This document shows positions 34,779-44,994 of a stretch of 54,440 bases of DNA, piece by piece. The DNA is from Fennellomyces sp. T-0311 (lineage: Eukaryota > Mucoromycota > Mucoromycetes > Mucorales > Lichtheimiaceae), in NCBI GenBank assembly GCA_025266875.1, contig JALLLT010000092.1, positions 1 to 54,440 on the forward strand, in the 5' to 3' direction. Below the pieces are notes generated by a model. It had not been told where the DNA came from. It worked only from the letters and a program-made list of their open reading frames with translations, and searched no databases. How positions within the stretch are numbered: the stretch's first letter is position 1; the number at the start of each line of letters is the position of its first letter. A program made the translations under genes and the position numbers.

Positions 34779-36161
34779 AATAGAGAAAGGCGAATCTTAA
34801 AATATTGGAGAACGAAAACTTTTTATACTTCCTCACTCCATCTTGCGAATCACAGCACTGTTATCAGCGTCAGTTAAATTTTAATTATGTATGTCACACA
34901 TACAACGCACACAGAAACTGAATATGATATTGTCAGAATTGTTGTCCCATTAATAATACTTACTATCTTTAGGTTACAGTTGCAAGCGATGATTGGTATA
35001 AAGCACAGAGTGCTAATATTGTTATTATAAGTAAAAACACGCTTGCACCAAATATGACAGTGTATATGATACAGCGACACAAATAATGATAGCGCACCCC
35101 TGTTGGACAAGTCATATTTTGACAATTGACCAGGTTTAAAAAAAATACACTTTTCCCTCATTATTCTCTTCCTTTTCTTTCTCCTAGTATTTTTTTCCTT
35201 AAGAATCACAGCGTTATATTAATCTCCATGGCAAGCTTTGAATTCTTTAATTGACATTACTATTCCCATCCTTTCTGACAATTGTCCCTTGACTTTTCTT
35301 TAGTCGTGCTGTCCAGCACGCACAATCAGCCTTTCACTCTGTAGAGTGCCACTCCAACCAACGTTTTATTCAGTTTCGGACAGATGTAAGGTATATGTAC
35401 TACTAGTGCTACAAATATATATGTATTCTGTCTGCCACAACTCTCTTTTCCGCCATTGCCAGTGTTTCCAAATTGTTTCCAAGCTGTTCTAAGCTGTTGC
35501 TATAGTTTCTTTTATGGACTTCTTTTGGGGTGTGAGGTTATATATATGACTAACACAGTTTTTTTTTCTCATAGAGACAACTTTTACATAAAAATCTGTT
35601 GCTACAGTTTCTTTTATGGTATGCTTTTTGGGCTGTGAGGTTGTATAGCTGGCTGACACGGTGTTTTTTTATAAAGACCTCTTTTACTCAAATCCTGTCG
35701 CCCATAATATTGATATGTATTTTTCTTCATCATGATAAACAGATTCTTTCTTACTATATTTTTTTACAGAGAACTTATTTGTATATAATCTTGCAGTATG
35801 CTTTTCTTTAACTACAGTACTTAAACATTTTATACTTTTTTTATACCAGGCATTCTCTTGTTACTTGATCGGTCAAACAGTATGTTTGCTTTTTTTTCTT
35901 TTTATCTAGTACTAATTAACTAGCTTTTCAATAGGGTAGAAAACAAAAAACCTCACACTATCAAAGCATATACAAGAATAGCACTTTTTTTTATTTATAA
36001 AACAACACCATTATAGGAAAAAAGGTAAGCATTTATAGTTTTACAAATAGAAATACTTTTGTATATAGTTTTTTATTATAAGCTTTTGAAATAATATTAT
36101 TTTATTAATAAAAACACTTCTTTAACATTATATAAAAGGAAAAAAAAATTTTTTTGTAAAT
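34779..36161. other. Beta right arm: leader of coiled-coil gene and subterminal DNA
   Basis: Aligned with gamma 50318-52500. The small gamma ORF at 50764 is represented here at about 35228 but broken by TGA after eight codons. A 102-bp unit (starting CTGTTGCTA) is repeated twice at 35494-35697. From 35940 it is A/T-rich. Confidence 0.5.
35494..35697. repeat. Two-unit tandem repeat (~102 bp) in beta
   Basis: Both units begin CTGTTGCTA(T/C)AGTTTC and include GTGAGGTT(G/A)TAT and AGAC(A/C)(A/T)CTTTTAC. The same duplication is present in gamma at 51026-51215, so it predates the split of the copies. Confidence 0.75.
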
Positions 36162-36307
36162 AGAGAGTTTAGGGCGTTCTGAAAAATCCATTTTTCAGAA
36201 TGCTCTTCCAAATTGGGAACATCGTCTGTCTTCGAAAAAAAAAAGTGATGAACGTTACTGACATTGTAATTGCTGTAACACAAGTCGGTTGAAATACTAA
36301 AGTGACA

Positions 36308-38204
36308 ATGGCTTGTAAACTGCTTTTTTTTTGCACACTTTTTTCTGCTTGTTCTTTCTTCCTCTTATTATTATTATCGATGTCACTTCTCTACCAAGCT
36401 GCCCAGCAATACTTGGCCGCACATGCCCGCCGCCTAGTAGAAATCGGAACAGATCAACGCAGAGAGACATTTGACCTTACCAAATACTCAACTGAAGAGT
36501 GTCGATTCAACTTTCAGTTTACGCATCACCAAGTATGCTGTTTAATTACTATGTTACAGGACTATATGGGTTATATTCATTCAGTTATATTTTTTAGCTT
36601 CGAGAAATTATGGAAGTGATGGAGCTCCCCCATGAGTTTTCTTTCCAGGAAGATGAAAACGATACCAGACACATCATTCGTGTTTCTCGCGAAGAAGCGC
36701 TATGCCTTTGTTTGCGTCGATTAGCATATTCATCGCAATATAGCGACCTGAAGCAAATGTTTCATCGCCCTCCGTCCACTTTATCTGTTATCTTTAATGG
36801 AGTTATAGATTATATCTATAATAAATACGCCGGTCTGTTAGAGTTTACGGACTCTCAGTTTACCAAGGAGCGTATACAGTACTTTGCTGATGCCATTCGC
36901 GCAAAAGGTATGAAAAACAATTCGTTATATATTAGATAAAATGTTTAAGACATAGAGTGCAAATTATTATTAACAATTGTATAGGCGCTCCTTACAATAA
37001 CTGCATTGGGTTCATTGATGGCACTGTGCGAGGTATTTGCTGACCTGTCGAGCTTTAGGAGCTTGTATACAATGGTGTGGTATCGCTTAATGAGAAAAAG
37101 GCTTTCGAAAGACGAGACCAAAATAAGATGATGATTTATTGAGGAAAACTGCTCTCTATTTATACTGTTGATGAGTTCGGGACGAAGAAGGCAAATGCTT
37201 TGTCTAATAAGCCTACGATCCATGTTATTGCCAACTTTCATATGATCTTGCCTTATAGATGAAGGAGCCAAAGAACATATGGAACCAAGTTAAAGGAGTT
37301 GCCTTACGATCGGTAAACCCGAATCAAGGTTGCACATAAGAGCAATGTAATGGTTGCACATAAGAGCAAATAAGGCAATCGATAACTGTACGGTTGTTGA
37401 TGTCGTAATGACAGCAGATATAGCATAACGAAGGAAAAGCATGTAACCATAGAAGATAGTGTATGTCAGGAATACGACAAATGGCCACAAGGTTGAAGAG
37501 CACTTAAGTTCTTTGGTTTAAGAAATTGTATGGTTTGCTAACCGGAAAACATATGAATCTATCTAGCACAAGCATGCTTTGAAATATCAGGCATTAGTTA
37601 CACCAGATGGCATAACTTCGGCCTTCTATGGGCCTGTCACTGGTGCCAGACACGACGGCTATCTCCTGACAGAGTCAGGCATCCTCGACATCTTTGATGA
37701 ACGCCTCAACTTTCCCGACGGAAGCAAGTTTGTTGTCTATGGCGATTTGGCATATCGTCGGCATGCAAACCTACTGGCGCCTCATCGGCTTGTAGCAAGT
37801 ATGTTATCAATTCTCTACTTATTTTTTATTCCATGAGCAATTAACTTGATATATTAATATATTAAAAAGACGACGAAAGAAGTCCAGAAGCGCGAGAAAA
37901 CAACAGCATGAAGAAAATATGAATTGCAGTGGAGTGGGAGTTTGGACGAACAGTTAATTTGTTCACGTTCAATGACTTCCACAAGACACAAAAGCTTCTA
38001 CTTAGTCCTGTTGGGAAGTATTACGTTGTTTCCGTTCTCTTTAAGAACATTAAGGTTTGCATGGGAGAGGGCCAGGCATGTTATTACTTCGCCATCAACC
38101 CACCAACATTGCAAGAGTATCTTGCATCAGTAAACCTTCGTCCAGTGTCGGATATCCTGACAAACTACGACGAGTACGATGACCTTGAGGAAGACAGCCA
38201 GTAG
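36308..38204 (+). pseudogene. PIF/Harbinger DDE transposase (DDE_Tnp_4 type)
   Basis: Start is ATG 36308 or, more likely, 36380 (MSLLYQAAQQYLAAHARR). Introns: 36532-36598 (GTATGC...TTTTAG), about 36908-36985 (GTATGA...TATAG) and about 37802-37870. A helix-turn-helix-like region (EEALCLCLRRLAYSSQYSDL) precedes the catalytic triad: IGFIDGTVRGIC (first Asp, near 37005), YGDLAYRR (second Asp, near 37740) and VEWEFGRT (Glu, near 37935). Stops: TGA 37041-37043, TAG 37056-37058, TGA 37920-37922; each fits C to T (CGA or CAG). An LTR (37076-37570) splits YNG from HKHALKYQ. The C-terminus ends in acidic residues at 38204. Confidence 0.85.
37076..37570 (-). mobile_element. LTR inserted in the PIF transposase
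   Basis: Starts TGTGGTATCG and ends TAGCACA; read on the minus strand it has GTATAAATAGAGAGC followed by AATAAA, an LTR promoter and poly(A) signal. A relative starts at 42876. Target duplication not clear. Confidence 0.6.
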
Positions 38205-38252
38205 CAATTTTTTTTATAAAGAAATGTATTTAAGCTTATAAGTAGCTGTGTA

Positions 38253-39767
38253 TTAATGAAGGAGTGAAATAAGGTCAGAAACCTGTTGTTCAAGGCGAGC
38301 AATCCTCTGATTCGATCCCTCTTTATGAACTCGTAGTTCCTCTCGTAGTTGCTTCACTTCTTCTTCAGACTTCAAGATTGCATCTAGAAATGCATCTCGT
38401 TCTGAACGAAGGTGACATAGTTCTGATTGTACAAGGAGAAATTTACCATCCTTCCTTGTAAGAAGATTTGAACTGTCACTAGTAGGAACGGCTACATCAC
38501 CAGAAGCGCTTTCATCGTCAAGGTCGATGGCACCACCATCTGAAACAAGGGGCGCCTTGTCCTGCTTTCTGTGCTTGGCACGACTATAACGATCCATTGC
38601 AGCACCTCTTAGCTTTTTCTCTTGCCGCGCCTTTGTCTTTTTTGCCCCATCTTTCTGCAGCTTTTTCTCTTCGTCCGCTACTTCTTTGTCAAGCAACTAA
38701 ATATATAAAATAAGTATATGCATAAAATAAACTTATAAAAAGTAATGTTTTAATGCCTAGCAGCTTTTACCACAGAAAGCAATTCAATGCATTTTTCCTG
38801 CAAAGGAGTACAGCCAGTAACAATGCCGCTCGAAACGATGAGGAGCTCCTGCCTCTTCTGCTCTTTTTTCTGAAGAGTGAGAATACGAGCAGAGCAGTAC
38901 GTTCCTGTGACCTGCTTTGTCACGCCAGCCTCAATCAATGGCATGATTCGCGCATTGACATTAGCAGCGACCTGTTCCCATGTACTGGTGACAGAGCCAT
39001 GCTTGGCATTGAATGGCTGAAGTTCCAAGGTCTCCTCGATCAGGGTAATGTCTGTTGTATCCAACATGAACACACCCTAACAAGCTTCTTTGTCATCTAC
39101 GTTGTCCGTCAGCGAATAAGAGCTTCCCATCCTTACTGCCGCTTCCCACTTCCAACATCAGAACGTTGAGCTTCATGCTTACCAAATACTCAACCAATCA
39201 GGTTACTCATAGACACGACCTTCCGGTCAACGCATCTCTTCACGGACATGCTCTGTCAGCATTCATCCTATCGATCATCACGATCTGTAACTGCTCAATG
39301 ATAATAAGGTTGACATTACACATCACTCATGGAAATACCGGCTTAAGAAAATCCCATCATGGATAAGCATTTATTATAAATAGAGAGAGCAAAACATATG
39401 AAATAAATCAGTTACCTTTTTGAGTCTCGTTGACACATTTGTCTTTTACACTTGCTTCTCTCTGATTTAACAATGTCAAGTTTGTCTGATGGCGAGACAT
39501 TTCTGCGTTTCGCTTTGGTGGTCTCATCAGGCTGCTCCTTTTGCTGAGCATGGATGACTGCTGCTTGTGCAATATCATCGAGATCCTCACGTGGCACAAA
39601 TGCCTCAATAGCCTTGGGATCAGTGACTTCACACTATTTACATTATATGTAAGCAAATAAAAACATGTATTTTCAGTCTACAAACATACTCTGGAGGATT
39701 CACTTCGTGCAGTTAGGACAAGTCCCAAAGATATAGGGGTCTCATTGATGAAGTTGATGTTGAACAT
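38253..39767 (-). pseudogene. Myb/SANT-like partner gene of the PIF element
   Basis: PIF/Harbinger elements encode a second, Myb-like protein that binds the ends and carries the transposase into the nucleus. Exon 1 starts at ATG 39767 (MFNINFINETPISLGLVL), an intron (about 39635-39690) leads to CEVTDPKAIEAFVPRED and a basic stretch (KAKRRN). After a nested LTR (39053-39410) the frame continues DITLIEETLELQPFNAKHGSVTSTWEQVAANVN, a trihelix-like segment with conserved Trp, then, after a short intron, a coiled coil (LRSERDAFLDAILKSEEEVKQLREEL) to the stop at 38253. Convergent with the transposase, 48 bp apart. Confidence 0.68.
39053..39410 (+). mobile_element. Solo LTR of the Gypsy family in the Myb-like gene
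   Basis: Begins TGTTGTATCCAACATGAACA, as does the Gypsy 3' LTR at 2060-2474 (minus strand), and has TATAAATAGAGAG then AATAAA before its end ATCA. Target duplication not clear. Confidence 0.65.
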
Positions 39768-40028
39768 TGTTTTGGAAAATTCGAGAAGAAGAAAAGTAAA
39801 CAAACTGAAAATTTGACAGCTCTCAAGTGTCGGTAGTCTAGGTAATTAGGCGGTCTCCTTTCTATTAGGCCAGTAGAAATGTTTGCCTTCTATTTCATAT
39901 TCCATTTTTGGAAGACATTTTTCAAAACGCATTCTGAAAAGTACAATCTCTTTTTGGATTATATAACACAAATTTAGTTTTACACATTCTGAAAAATAGA
40001 TTTTTCAGAACACCCTAAACTCTCTAAT

Positions 40029-40297
40029 ATGAACTAATTATTATTTAAGAAAAGAGTAATAGTACACTAGTTTTAACCAATAAGATGTTTAAAAAAAAAG
40101 AGAATGTATGTTTTGAGCTAGGTTCAAAGTCACTCAAAGGTCACATTTGAGGAAATTAGCTGGCTCAAAGTCCACATTTGAGCAGAATAAGCTGGTTTAA
40201 AGGTGGTCATTGATCTGGCTCAAAATCGCTCAAATCAGCTCAAAGTCGGCCTTTGAGCCTAATTTTAGCCAGGTTAAAAATCATTTTAAGTGCAGTG
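40029..40297 (+). mobile_element. CACTA beta right terminus with subterminal repeats
   Basis: Repeats of CTCAAAG/CTTTGAGC in both orientations spaced 15-40 bp, ending ATTTTAAGTGCAGTG. These resemble the subterminal transposase-binding repeats of CACTA elements. Equivalent DNA is found inverted at 1552-2059 and truncated in gamma at 52560-52690. Confidence 0.8.
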
Positions 40298-40354
40298 TCA
40301 CGTGGCTATCAGTGAGGCCTGAATTTGCACCATTAGTTACGCCGTAACATCAAA

Positions 40355-40427
40355 GGGCTTATGGCCAAATGGATAAGGCGCCTGACTACGAATCAGGAGA
40401 TCCCAGGTTCGACCCCTGGTAAGCTCG
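40355..40427 (+). tRNA. tRNA-Arg (anticodon ACG), copy A
   Basis: Acceptor GGGCTTA pairs with TAAGCTC (one G-U) plus G; D arm GGCC...GGATAAGGC; anticodon stem CCTGA/TCAGG encloses CTACGAA with anticodon ACG; T arm CCAGG-TTCGACC-CCTGG. No intron. CACTA beta ends 57 bp upstream; LTR sequence starts 52-60 bp downstream. Flanks differ from copy B. Confidence 0.96.
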
Positions 40428-40516
40428 AATACATATAAACATATGTATTAATTGCTATCTTTTTTAGCTCTTGTTATTGTGTCATAGTGTCGTAGCCATT
40501 CTGGCGGGCTTCTTTG

Positions 40517-40834
40517 TGTCGTGTCACTTTTGGCGGTAAGACCGTAGCCAATAACAGATAAAAGGTTTTGAGAGAGAAGTAGATAGATGACTTTTATTAT
40601 TTTAGTCTATGGGGATATTTATATGTTTTCTAATGCTAATAAAATACTACTGCAGCTTACTGCGGATTGCTGCGCATGATGTGGATAATAAATATGATGA
40701 CAGTGATAATGATACAAGGAAGTACAAAGGGTTACTGCGGCATACCGCAGCGATCTGTGCAACAGCGAATTACTGCGCAACAAGAAGAACATCTAAAAAG
40801 GAAGCAAAACGAAGTCCGCCAGAATGGCTACGAC
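40517..40834 (-). mobile_element. Solo LTR nested in the LTR at 40488
   Basis: TGTCGTGTCAC...GGCTACGACA, flanked by TTTG(T) on both sides; the copy at 299 has the unoccupied site CTTCTTTGTATTTC. So a 4- or 5-bp duplication. Minus-strand TATAAATATCCC and AATAAA give its orientation. Confidence 0.8.
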
Positions 40835-42239
40835 ATTTGTATTTCTCTTTTTGGACAAGTCATTCATGGTATCTCTTTGTTGCACAGCAACGCGCTGTTG
40901 CACGAATATTTGTCGTATCCTACACCTTCCCACAGAGAATGCCTTCTTGTTTCAGTCTCAGACACATCCATTCTATTCGTTCTTTCGACGGCACCAACTG
41001 TACGTCATCCATTGGTCCAGTTTCTGCCAACATCTGTCCAAAACTACTTTGATCTAGATTAGGACATCAAAGGACTCATCGAGTTTACCTGAAACATGGA
41101 TAAGTTACTTAACAGGACGCTCGTCCTATATCGCTGCCTAAACATGGATTCGGAACATCATCAAGAAGCGTTCATTCCGACTGCTTCAACAATATAAATA
41201 TCTGAGTAGTTTGTCATCAATAAAAACATCTTTAATTCGGTCTCGCACTTTCATGTCTGATCTTATTTGTGAATATCACAATATTACTCACAACGCGTTC
41301 ATCCCTTTTAGACCCCAGCATGACTCACACATATTCACCTTGCTGTCCATATTACTCATATCATAGTCATTACACGCATTATCTATAATATAATAGACAA
41401 CTCCCGAAAAATAGCCAGAAATTATTAGTAAAAAACCTTCCTATTATGGAATGCTCTTGTCGGTGTGAGCCTGGAGTGGAAAAATGAAACATAGCCTATG
41501 CTTACGCTGTAGATTCGCTTTGTCGTATCAATATCGTTGCATCAGTTCAATTAGAAATACTCTACCAATGGGCTCATAATCGATGCCTGTATGCGTGTGC
41601 AATCACTGTATGCAATCACTGATGTTGGTGATAAGGCTCTTTGCGTTATGGACTCGCTTAGCGGTATCAATGTCAACATATCTGTCGTTCGGTGTTTAAC
41701 TTTTGTGAGTGAAATGTAGCCTATCCTTTCATTCCGGATAAAAGAATTCCATAGCAAAAGCCGGTTAGACTTCTTTGGCGACGTTCCTAGGCCATTGTTT
41801 CGCAGGTCTATGTTAAATTTTGCTGATACACTTTATAGAACATATCACCAACCGGAAATATAAAAAAGATCCTTCATCTGCATTAAATGCCTTCTTAAAT
41901 AACCTCTATTTTACGGCCTTGCTAGGACTGAAAGTGTCCTTGAGACAGTAGCACTTGAGATCTCGGATACAAATGTGCATGTCGATAGTGTAAGATCTTA
42001 TAATTCAGTACTTCAACTGTGCTGATGTTAACAAGAAGCAGGAAATGAGTTTTGTTAATGCTTTCAATCTTGGTATACGCGGCCGTAACTGCAGAGGCAG
42101 GCTATGCATTCGCTATGAATTCCCAGGCTGACTTCAGTTAGCTCTCCTAGCATCTGCACCTAAAAATGGAGATCAGGGTAGAAGTTGTCCCAGAAGCACC
42201 CCACATCGACAAACCAGTATCATGATGAATTTGCTGTTT

Positions 42240-42875
42240 TTGATAATGAATGCAGAGTGTGTTGCATGTTGTGCGCGCGTTTTATCCTAAGAAAACAGTC
42301 GCAAAAATCAAGAAGAACCAGGTCAAATTTATTATGTTTGTTGTTTCTAGCCATTGCCAAATTCTGCCCTGGCTTAACCACTTCCCAACCTGCTGAATGA
42401 CCCAGATTCCATATGTAATCAACTTTTTAATGACATTCGCAAGTACAATTCTGTCTTTATTCTTGCTTCATTGGCTGCCACCGTCGTTAATAATTATATA
42501 TGCGTTCTGTATTCAAAGCAGGATCTACCATTGCACTGGATATCTACTCCCCTAAGGGAATATGTACTCCCCTCTCCTCAAGTTTTCGCACTGATAGCTA
42601 TTTATGATTTTGTTAAATGGCATGTCAATAGACAAAGTGAAGTTAGTTACAATCAAAACGTGGAGGTTAACATTGCTTTTAGGATTAATATCGTCTGACT
42701 CTTCTCCTCTTGCAGGGCATGAACGATACTGTGAATTTTCATGTTGCGACTTCTCGAAAAGCTGTCGACTACCTACGTGAGAACCGTGCTGTGAATTTGT
42801 CTATCCAAACATCTGGTGACTTGCATCATGGTCATCAGTACACTGCATCAACTGCTGATAATGTAGCTGTATTAT
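42240..42875 (+). pseudogene. Helitron-2 RepHel N-terminal fragment
   Basis: Two segments resemble Helitron-1: near 42420-42490 a frame reading FNDIRKYNSVF (Helitron-1 FDNIRKYNTVF at 3370), and 42710-42875 reading MNDTVNFHVATSRKAV ... SGDLHHGHQYTASTADNVAVL (Helitron-1 at 3700-3870). A Cys-rich scrap (ECRVCCMLC) lies at 42250. Frames are broken and the Rep and helicase domains are absent; an LTR cuts it at 42876. Confidence 0.7.
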
Positions 42876-43320
42876 TGCGGTATCGTTCAATTGGAAAGCT
42901 TCAAATGACGAGACCAAAAATAAGATAATGTTTTATTGAGAAAAACTACTCTTTATTTATAATGATGATGAGTCGGGACGGAGAAGGTGAATGATCTTCT
43001 ATCAGAGCCGAATCCATGTTATCGCCGTAATCCCTAATGATCATACTGCCTTATTACGAAGGAGCGGATAATCATGCAAAGACTGAGTTAACCTGAATAG
43101 TCCCTCTTGAAGTCTGAACCCAGATCAAGATCTCACTGACGCACAAGCCAGTGAACGAGCCAATAGGTAACCGTGCAGTTGTTGATGTCGAAATAAAGGA
43201 ACGGATGCAACAAAGTCTGAGATGGAAAGGCATGTAGACAATGGATGGCTGGTATGTCAGGATACGACAGGCTGTTCTTCTCAGCACCTTTTCTTCAAGC
43301 GATAATGCGTAACGATGTCC
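42876..43320 (-). mobile_element. LTR in Helitron-2 (right edge uncertain)
   Basis: Begins TGCGGTATCG like the LTR at 37076 and shares GACGAGACCAAAA and GTATGTCAGGATACGAC blocks with it. Minus-strand TATAAATAAAGAG and poly(A)-like signals. Right edge is approximate. Confidence 0.55.
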
Positions 43321-43748
43321 TTTTTGCTAAATATGTCACTATAGCTCTACACTTTCTCGAAATGGCTTGCTTTTGTATCATATGAAGTGCATTTCAACTT
43401 AAGCGTGACTTTTAAAATTGTGAAACAAAGTACATCGTTAGCTTAAGGGTGGCCCGAATTTAACGCTTCGACACACCAACAGCAAATTCCAGATAAACTA
43501 CGGATGAAGCATCACTTTATGACTCCCGCTAACCAGTCTGTTTTCTGAGACATAAAATGATACTGATGAAATCAACGTTGCCATATATCCCCTATGTAAA
43601 TAATTTGTATACAGAACTATATATTTCTTAATAAAATGTATATCACTCAAGATACAAGATACAAGATATTGTAGAAGTTTCAATGAATGGGAAATAACAA
43701 CAGGGGGTACAGGGGTCTCCCCGCCGGGGGTTTGGGGGCAGGCCCCCA

Positions 43749-43837
43749 ACGAGCCGCTGGAAATGGAGCACGAAGGTGTTGACACGAAGCGTAGCGGAGG
43801 GGCTCAACCCCGGATGTGCGTAATGAACTAAGGCTCG
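43749..43837 (+). repeat. Branched hairpin E (Helitron-2 3' terminus)
   Basis: Outer stem ACGAGCC/GGCTCGT (last T is target), inner arm GTTGA/TCAAC enclosing the conserved ACGAAGCGTAGCGGAGGGG loop. Sequence has diverged widely from A-D but the outer pairing and loop persist. Confidence 0.7.
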
Positions 43838-43940
43838 TTACAGATAATACTTTATTAGCTAGAATATATAAATATCCCCATAGACAAAAGAAATAAACGT
43901 TATCTATCTACTTCTCTCTCAAACCTCTTTTCTGTTATTG

Positions 43941-44255
43941 TGTCGTAGCCATTTCTGGCGGACTTCCTTTGGTTTCCTTTTTGGATGATCCTTCCTTGTC
44001 GCGCAGTATTAGCTGTTGCACAGATCGCTGCAGTATGCCGCAGTACCTCTTTGTACTCCCTTTTGTTATTATCCTTATCATCAAATCCATTATCCACGTC
44101 ATGCGCAGTAAGCTGCAGTAAGCTGCAGTAGTATTTTATTAGCATTAGAAAACATATAAATATCCCCTTAGACTAAAAGAATAAACATTATCTTACGACT
44201 TCTCTTTCAAACCTTTTTCTGTTATTGGCTATGGTTCATCCGCCAACAAGTGACA
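43941..44255 (+). mobile_element. Solo LTR, TGTCGTAGCC family
   Basis: TGTCGTAGCCATTTCTGGCGG...CCAACAAGTGACA, 315 bp, with ACATATAAATATCCCC and AATAAA. It interrupts the LTR that begins at 40488 and ends 60 bp from tRNA-Arg copy B; a TGTGTC scrap (minus strand) reaches 44266. Confidence 0.75.
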
Positions 44256-44315
44256 CAACAGACACATAACAATACTAAAATATAACAAAAATCTAGTATG
44301 TACACTATTGTTGTA

Positions 44316-44388
44316 CGAGCTTACCAGGGGTCGAACCTGGGATCTCCTGATTCGTAGTCAGGCGCCTTATCCATTTGGCCATAAGCCC
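44316..44388 (-). tRNA. tRNA-Arg (anticodon ACG), copy B
   Basis: Identical cloverleaf to copy A on the opposite strand (GGGCTTA/TAAGCTC, anticodon ACG, CCAGG/CCTGG T stem). Flanking DNA on both sides is unlike that of copy A apart from a few bases, so these are separate loci rather than one recent duplicated block. CACTA gamma begins 58 bp upstream. Confidence 0.96.
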
Positions 44389-44629
44389 TTTGATACAACT
44401 ACAGGTTGTGTAGTAATTCCATTCCATACTACCGTTGCATGATCCTCACTGCACTTAAAATGATTTTTAGCTTTTGAGTGGACTGCTCAAATGTGGACTT
44501 TGAGCCAATTTGAGCCAGCTCAAAATTGCTGAGTTTTTTGAGCATGCTCAAATGCTCAAATGTTGGATTTGAGCTAGTTCAAATGCTAAAAGTCCACATT
44601 TGAGCATTTGAGCTAGCTAAAAAGAATGT

Positions 44630-44912
44630 TTTTTTTTCCAAGTTAATTTTAGACCAATTTTTTTTCTTAGTCAATTTCAGACCAACTTTTTTTTTCCTAA
44701 TCAATTTCAGACCAACTTTTTTTTCCTAGTCAATTTCAGACCAACTTTTTTTTCCTAGTCAATTTCAGACCAGCTTTCTTTTTTCTAGTCAATTTCAGAC
44801 CAGCTTTCTTTTTTCTAGTCAATTTTAGACCAATTTTTTTTTTGCTAGTCTCCTAGTCAATTCCAGACCAACTTTTCCTTGGTCAACTTTTTTCGCTAGT
44901 CAATTTCAGACT
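44630..44912. repeat. T-rich minisatellite in CACTA gamma left end
   Basis: Copies of CTAGTCAATTTCAGACC plus a T-run, as in beta but with a different number and order of variant units. Confidence 0.85.
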
Positions 44913-44994
44913 GAAGGGATAATTTAATCACAAAAAAAACTCGAAGTCCTATCACTGCTACTTTTTGTACCTTATCCTTTTTTTTTTACTAAAA

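Larger units (their letters stand above)
36162..40025 (+). mobile_element. PIF/Harbinger element inside CACTA beta
   Basis: Inverted ends AGAGAGTTTAGGGCGTTCTG and its complement, each followed by a small palindrome (CTGAAAAATCCATTTTTCAG). Flanks are AAT (36159-36161 and 40026-40028); gamma shows the unoccupied site with one AAT near 52508. Contains a DDE transposase gene and a convergent Myb/SANT-like gene, the two-gene plan of PIF/Harbinger. Two LTRs are nested in it. Confidence 0.88.
28336..40297 (+). mobile_element. CACTA element copy beta (left end lost, right end intact)
   Basis: Homologous along its length to gamma (44447-52690), differing by nested insertions: solo LTRs at 30651-30956 and 33536-33887 and a PIF element at 36162-40025. 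Homology starts in the left subterminal repeats (GAGCATTTGAGCTAGCT) and ends at ...TTTTAAGTGCAGTG, the complement of CACTGCACTTAAAA. The right end is 57 bp upstream of tRNA-Arg. Genes: transposase, convergent coiled-coil protein, and a region matching the gamma small ORF. Confidence 0.85.
41382..43837 (+). mobile_element. Helitron-2, decayed copy of the Helitron-1 family
   Basis: 5' end TCTATAATATAATAGAC identical to Helitron-1; 3' end is hairpin E, finishing GGCTCG. It splits LTR sequence between A41381 and T43838; the LTR at 1202-1220 has the intact site GCATTATTACAG. It retains only fragments of RepHel and contains an LTR (42876 to about 43320). A GC-rich block (about 43690-43745) precedes hairpin E; nothing else recognised between 43320 and 43690. 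Confidence 0.82.
40488..43940 (+). mobile_element. LTR (TGTCGTAGCC family) split by another LTR and Helitron-2
   Basis: Begins TGTCGTAGCCATTCTGG at 40488 (a TGTCAT scrap is at 40480), continues after 40834 with TTTGTATTTCTC and up to A41381, then resumes at 43838 (TTACAGATAATAC) with ATATAAATATCCCC and AATAAA until TTATTG at 43940, where another LTR begins. Matches 299-1350 once insertions are removed. Confidence 0.65.

Noticed and set aside
1552..40297. A single 38.7-kb giant transposon bounded by inverted CACTGCAC ends
   Set aside because: Both ends are of the right-end type (same internal order after CACTGCAC), while gamma shows that left ends differ. The flanking triplets (ATC and TCA) do not form a duplication. 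They belong to two elements.
41551..42400. Host genes between the tRNA-Arg loci
   Set aside because: The ORFs are short, lie inside Helitron-2 and partly match its decayed RepHel gene.
40297..44447. The two tRNA-Arg genes as arms of one inverted segmental duplication
   Set aside because: Beyond the tRNA itself and a few bases the flanks do not match on either side, so the loci are independent.
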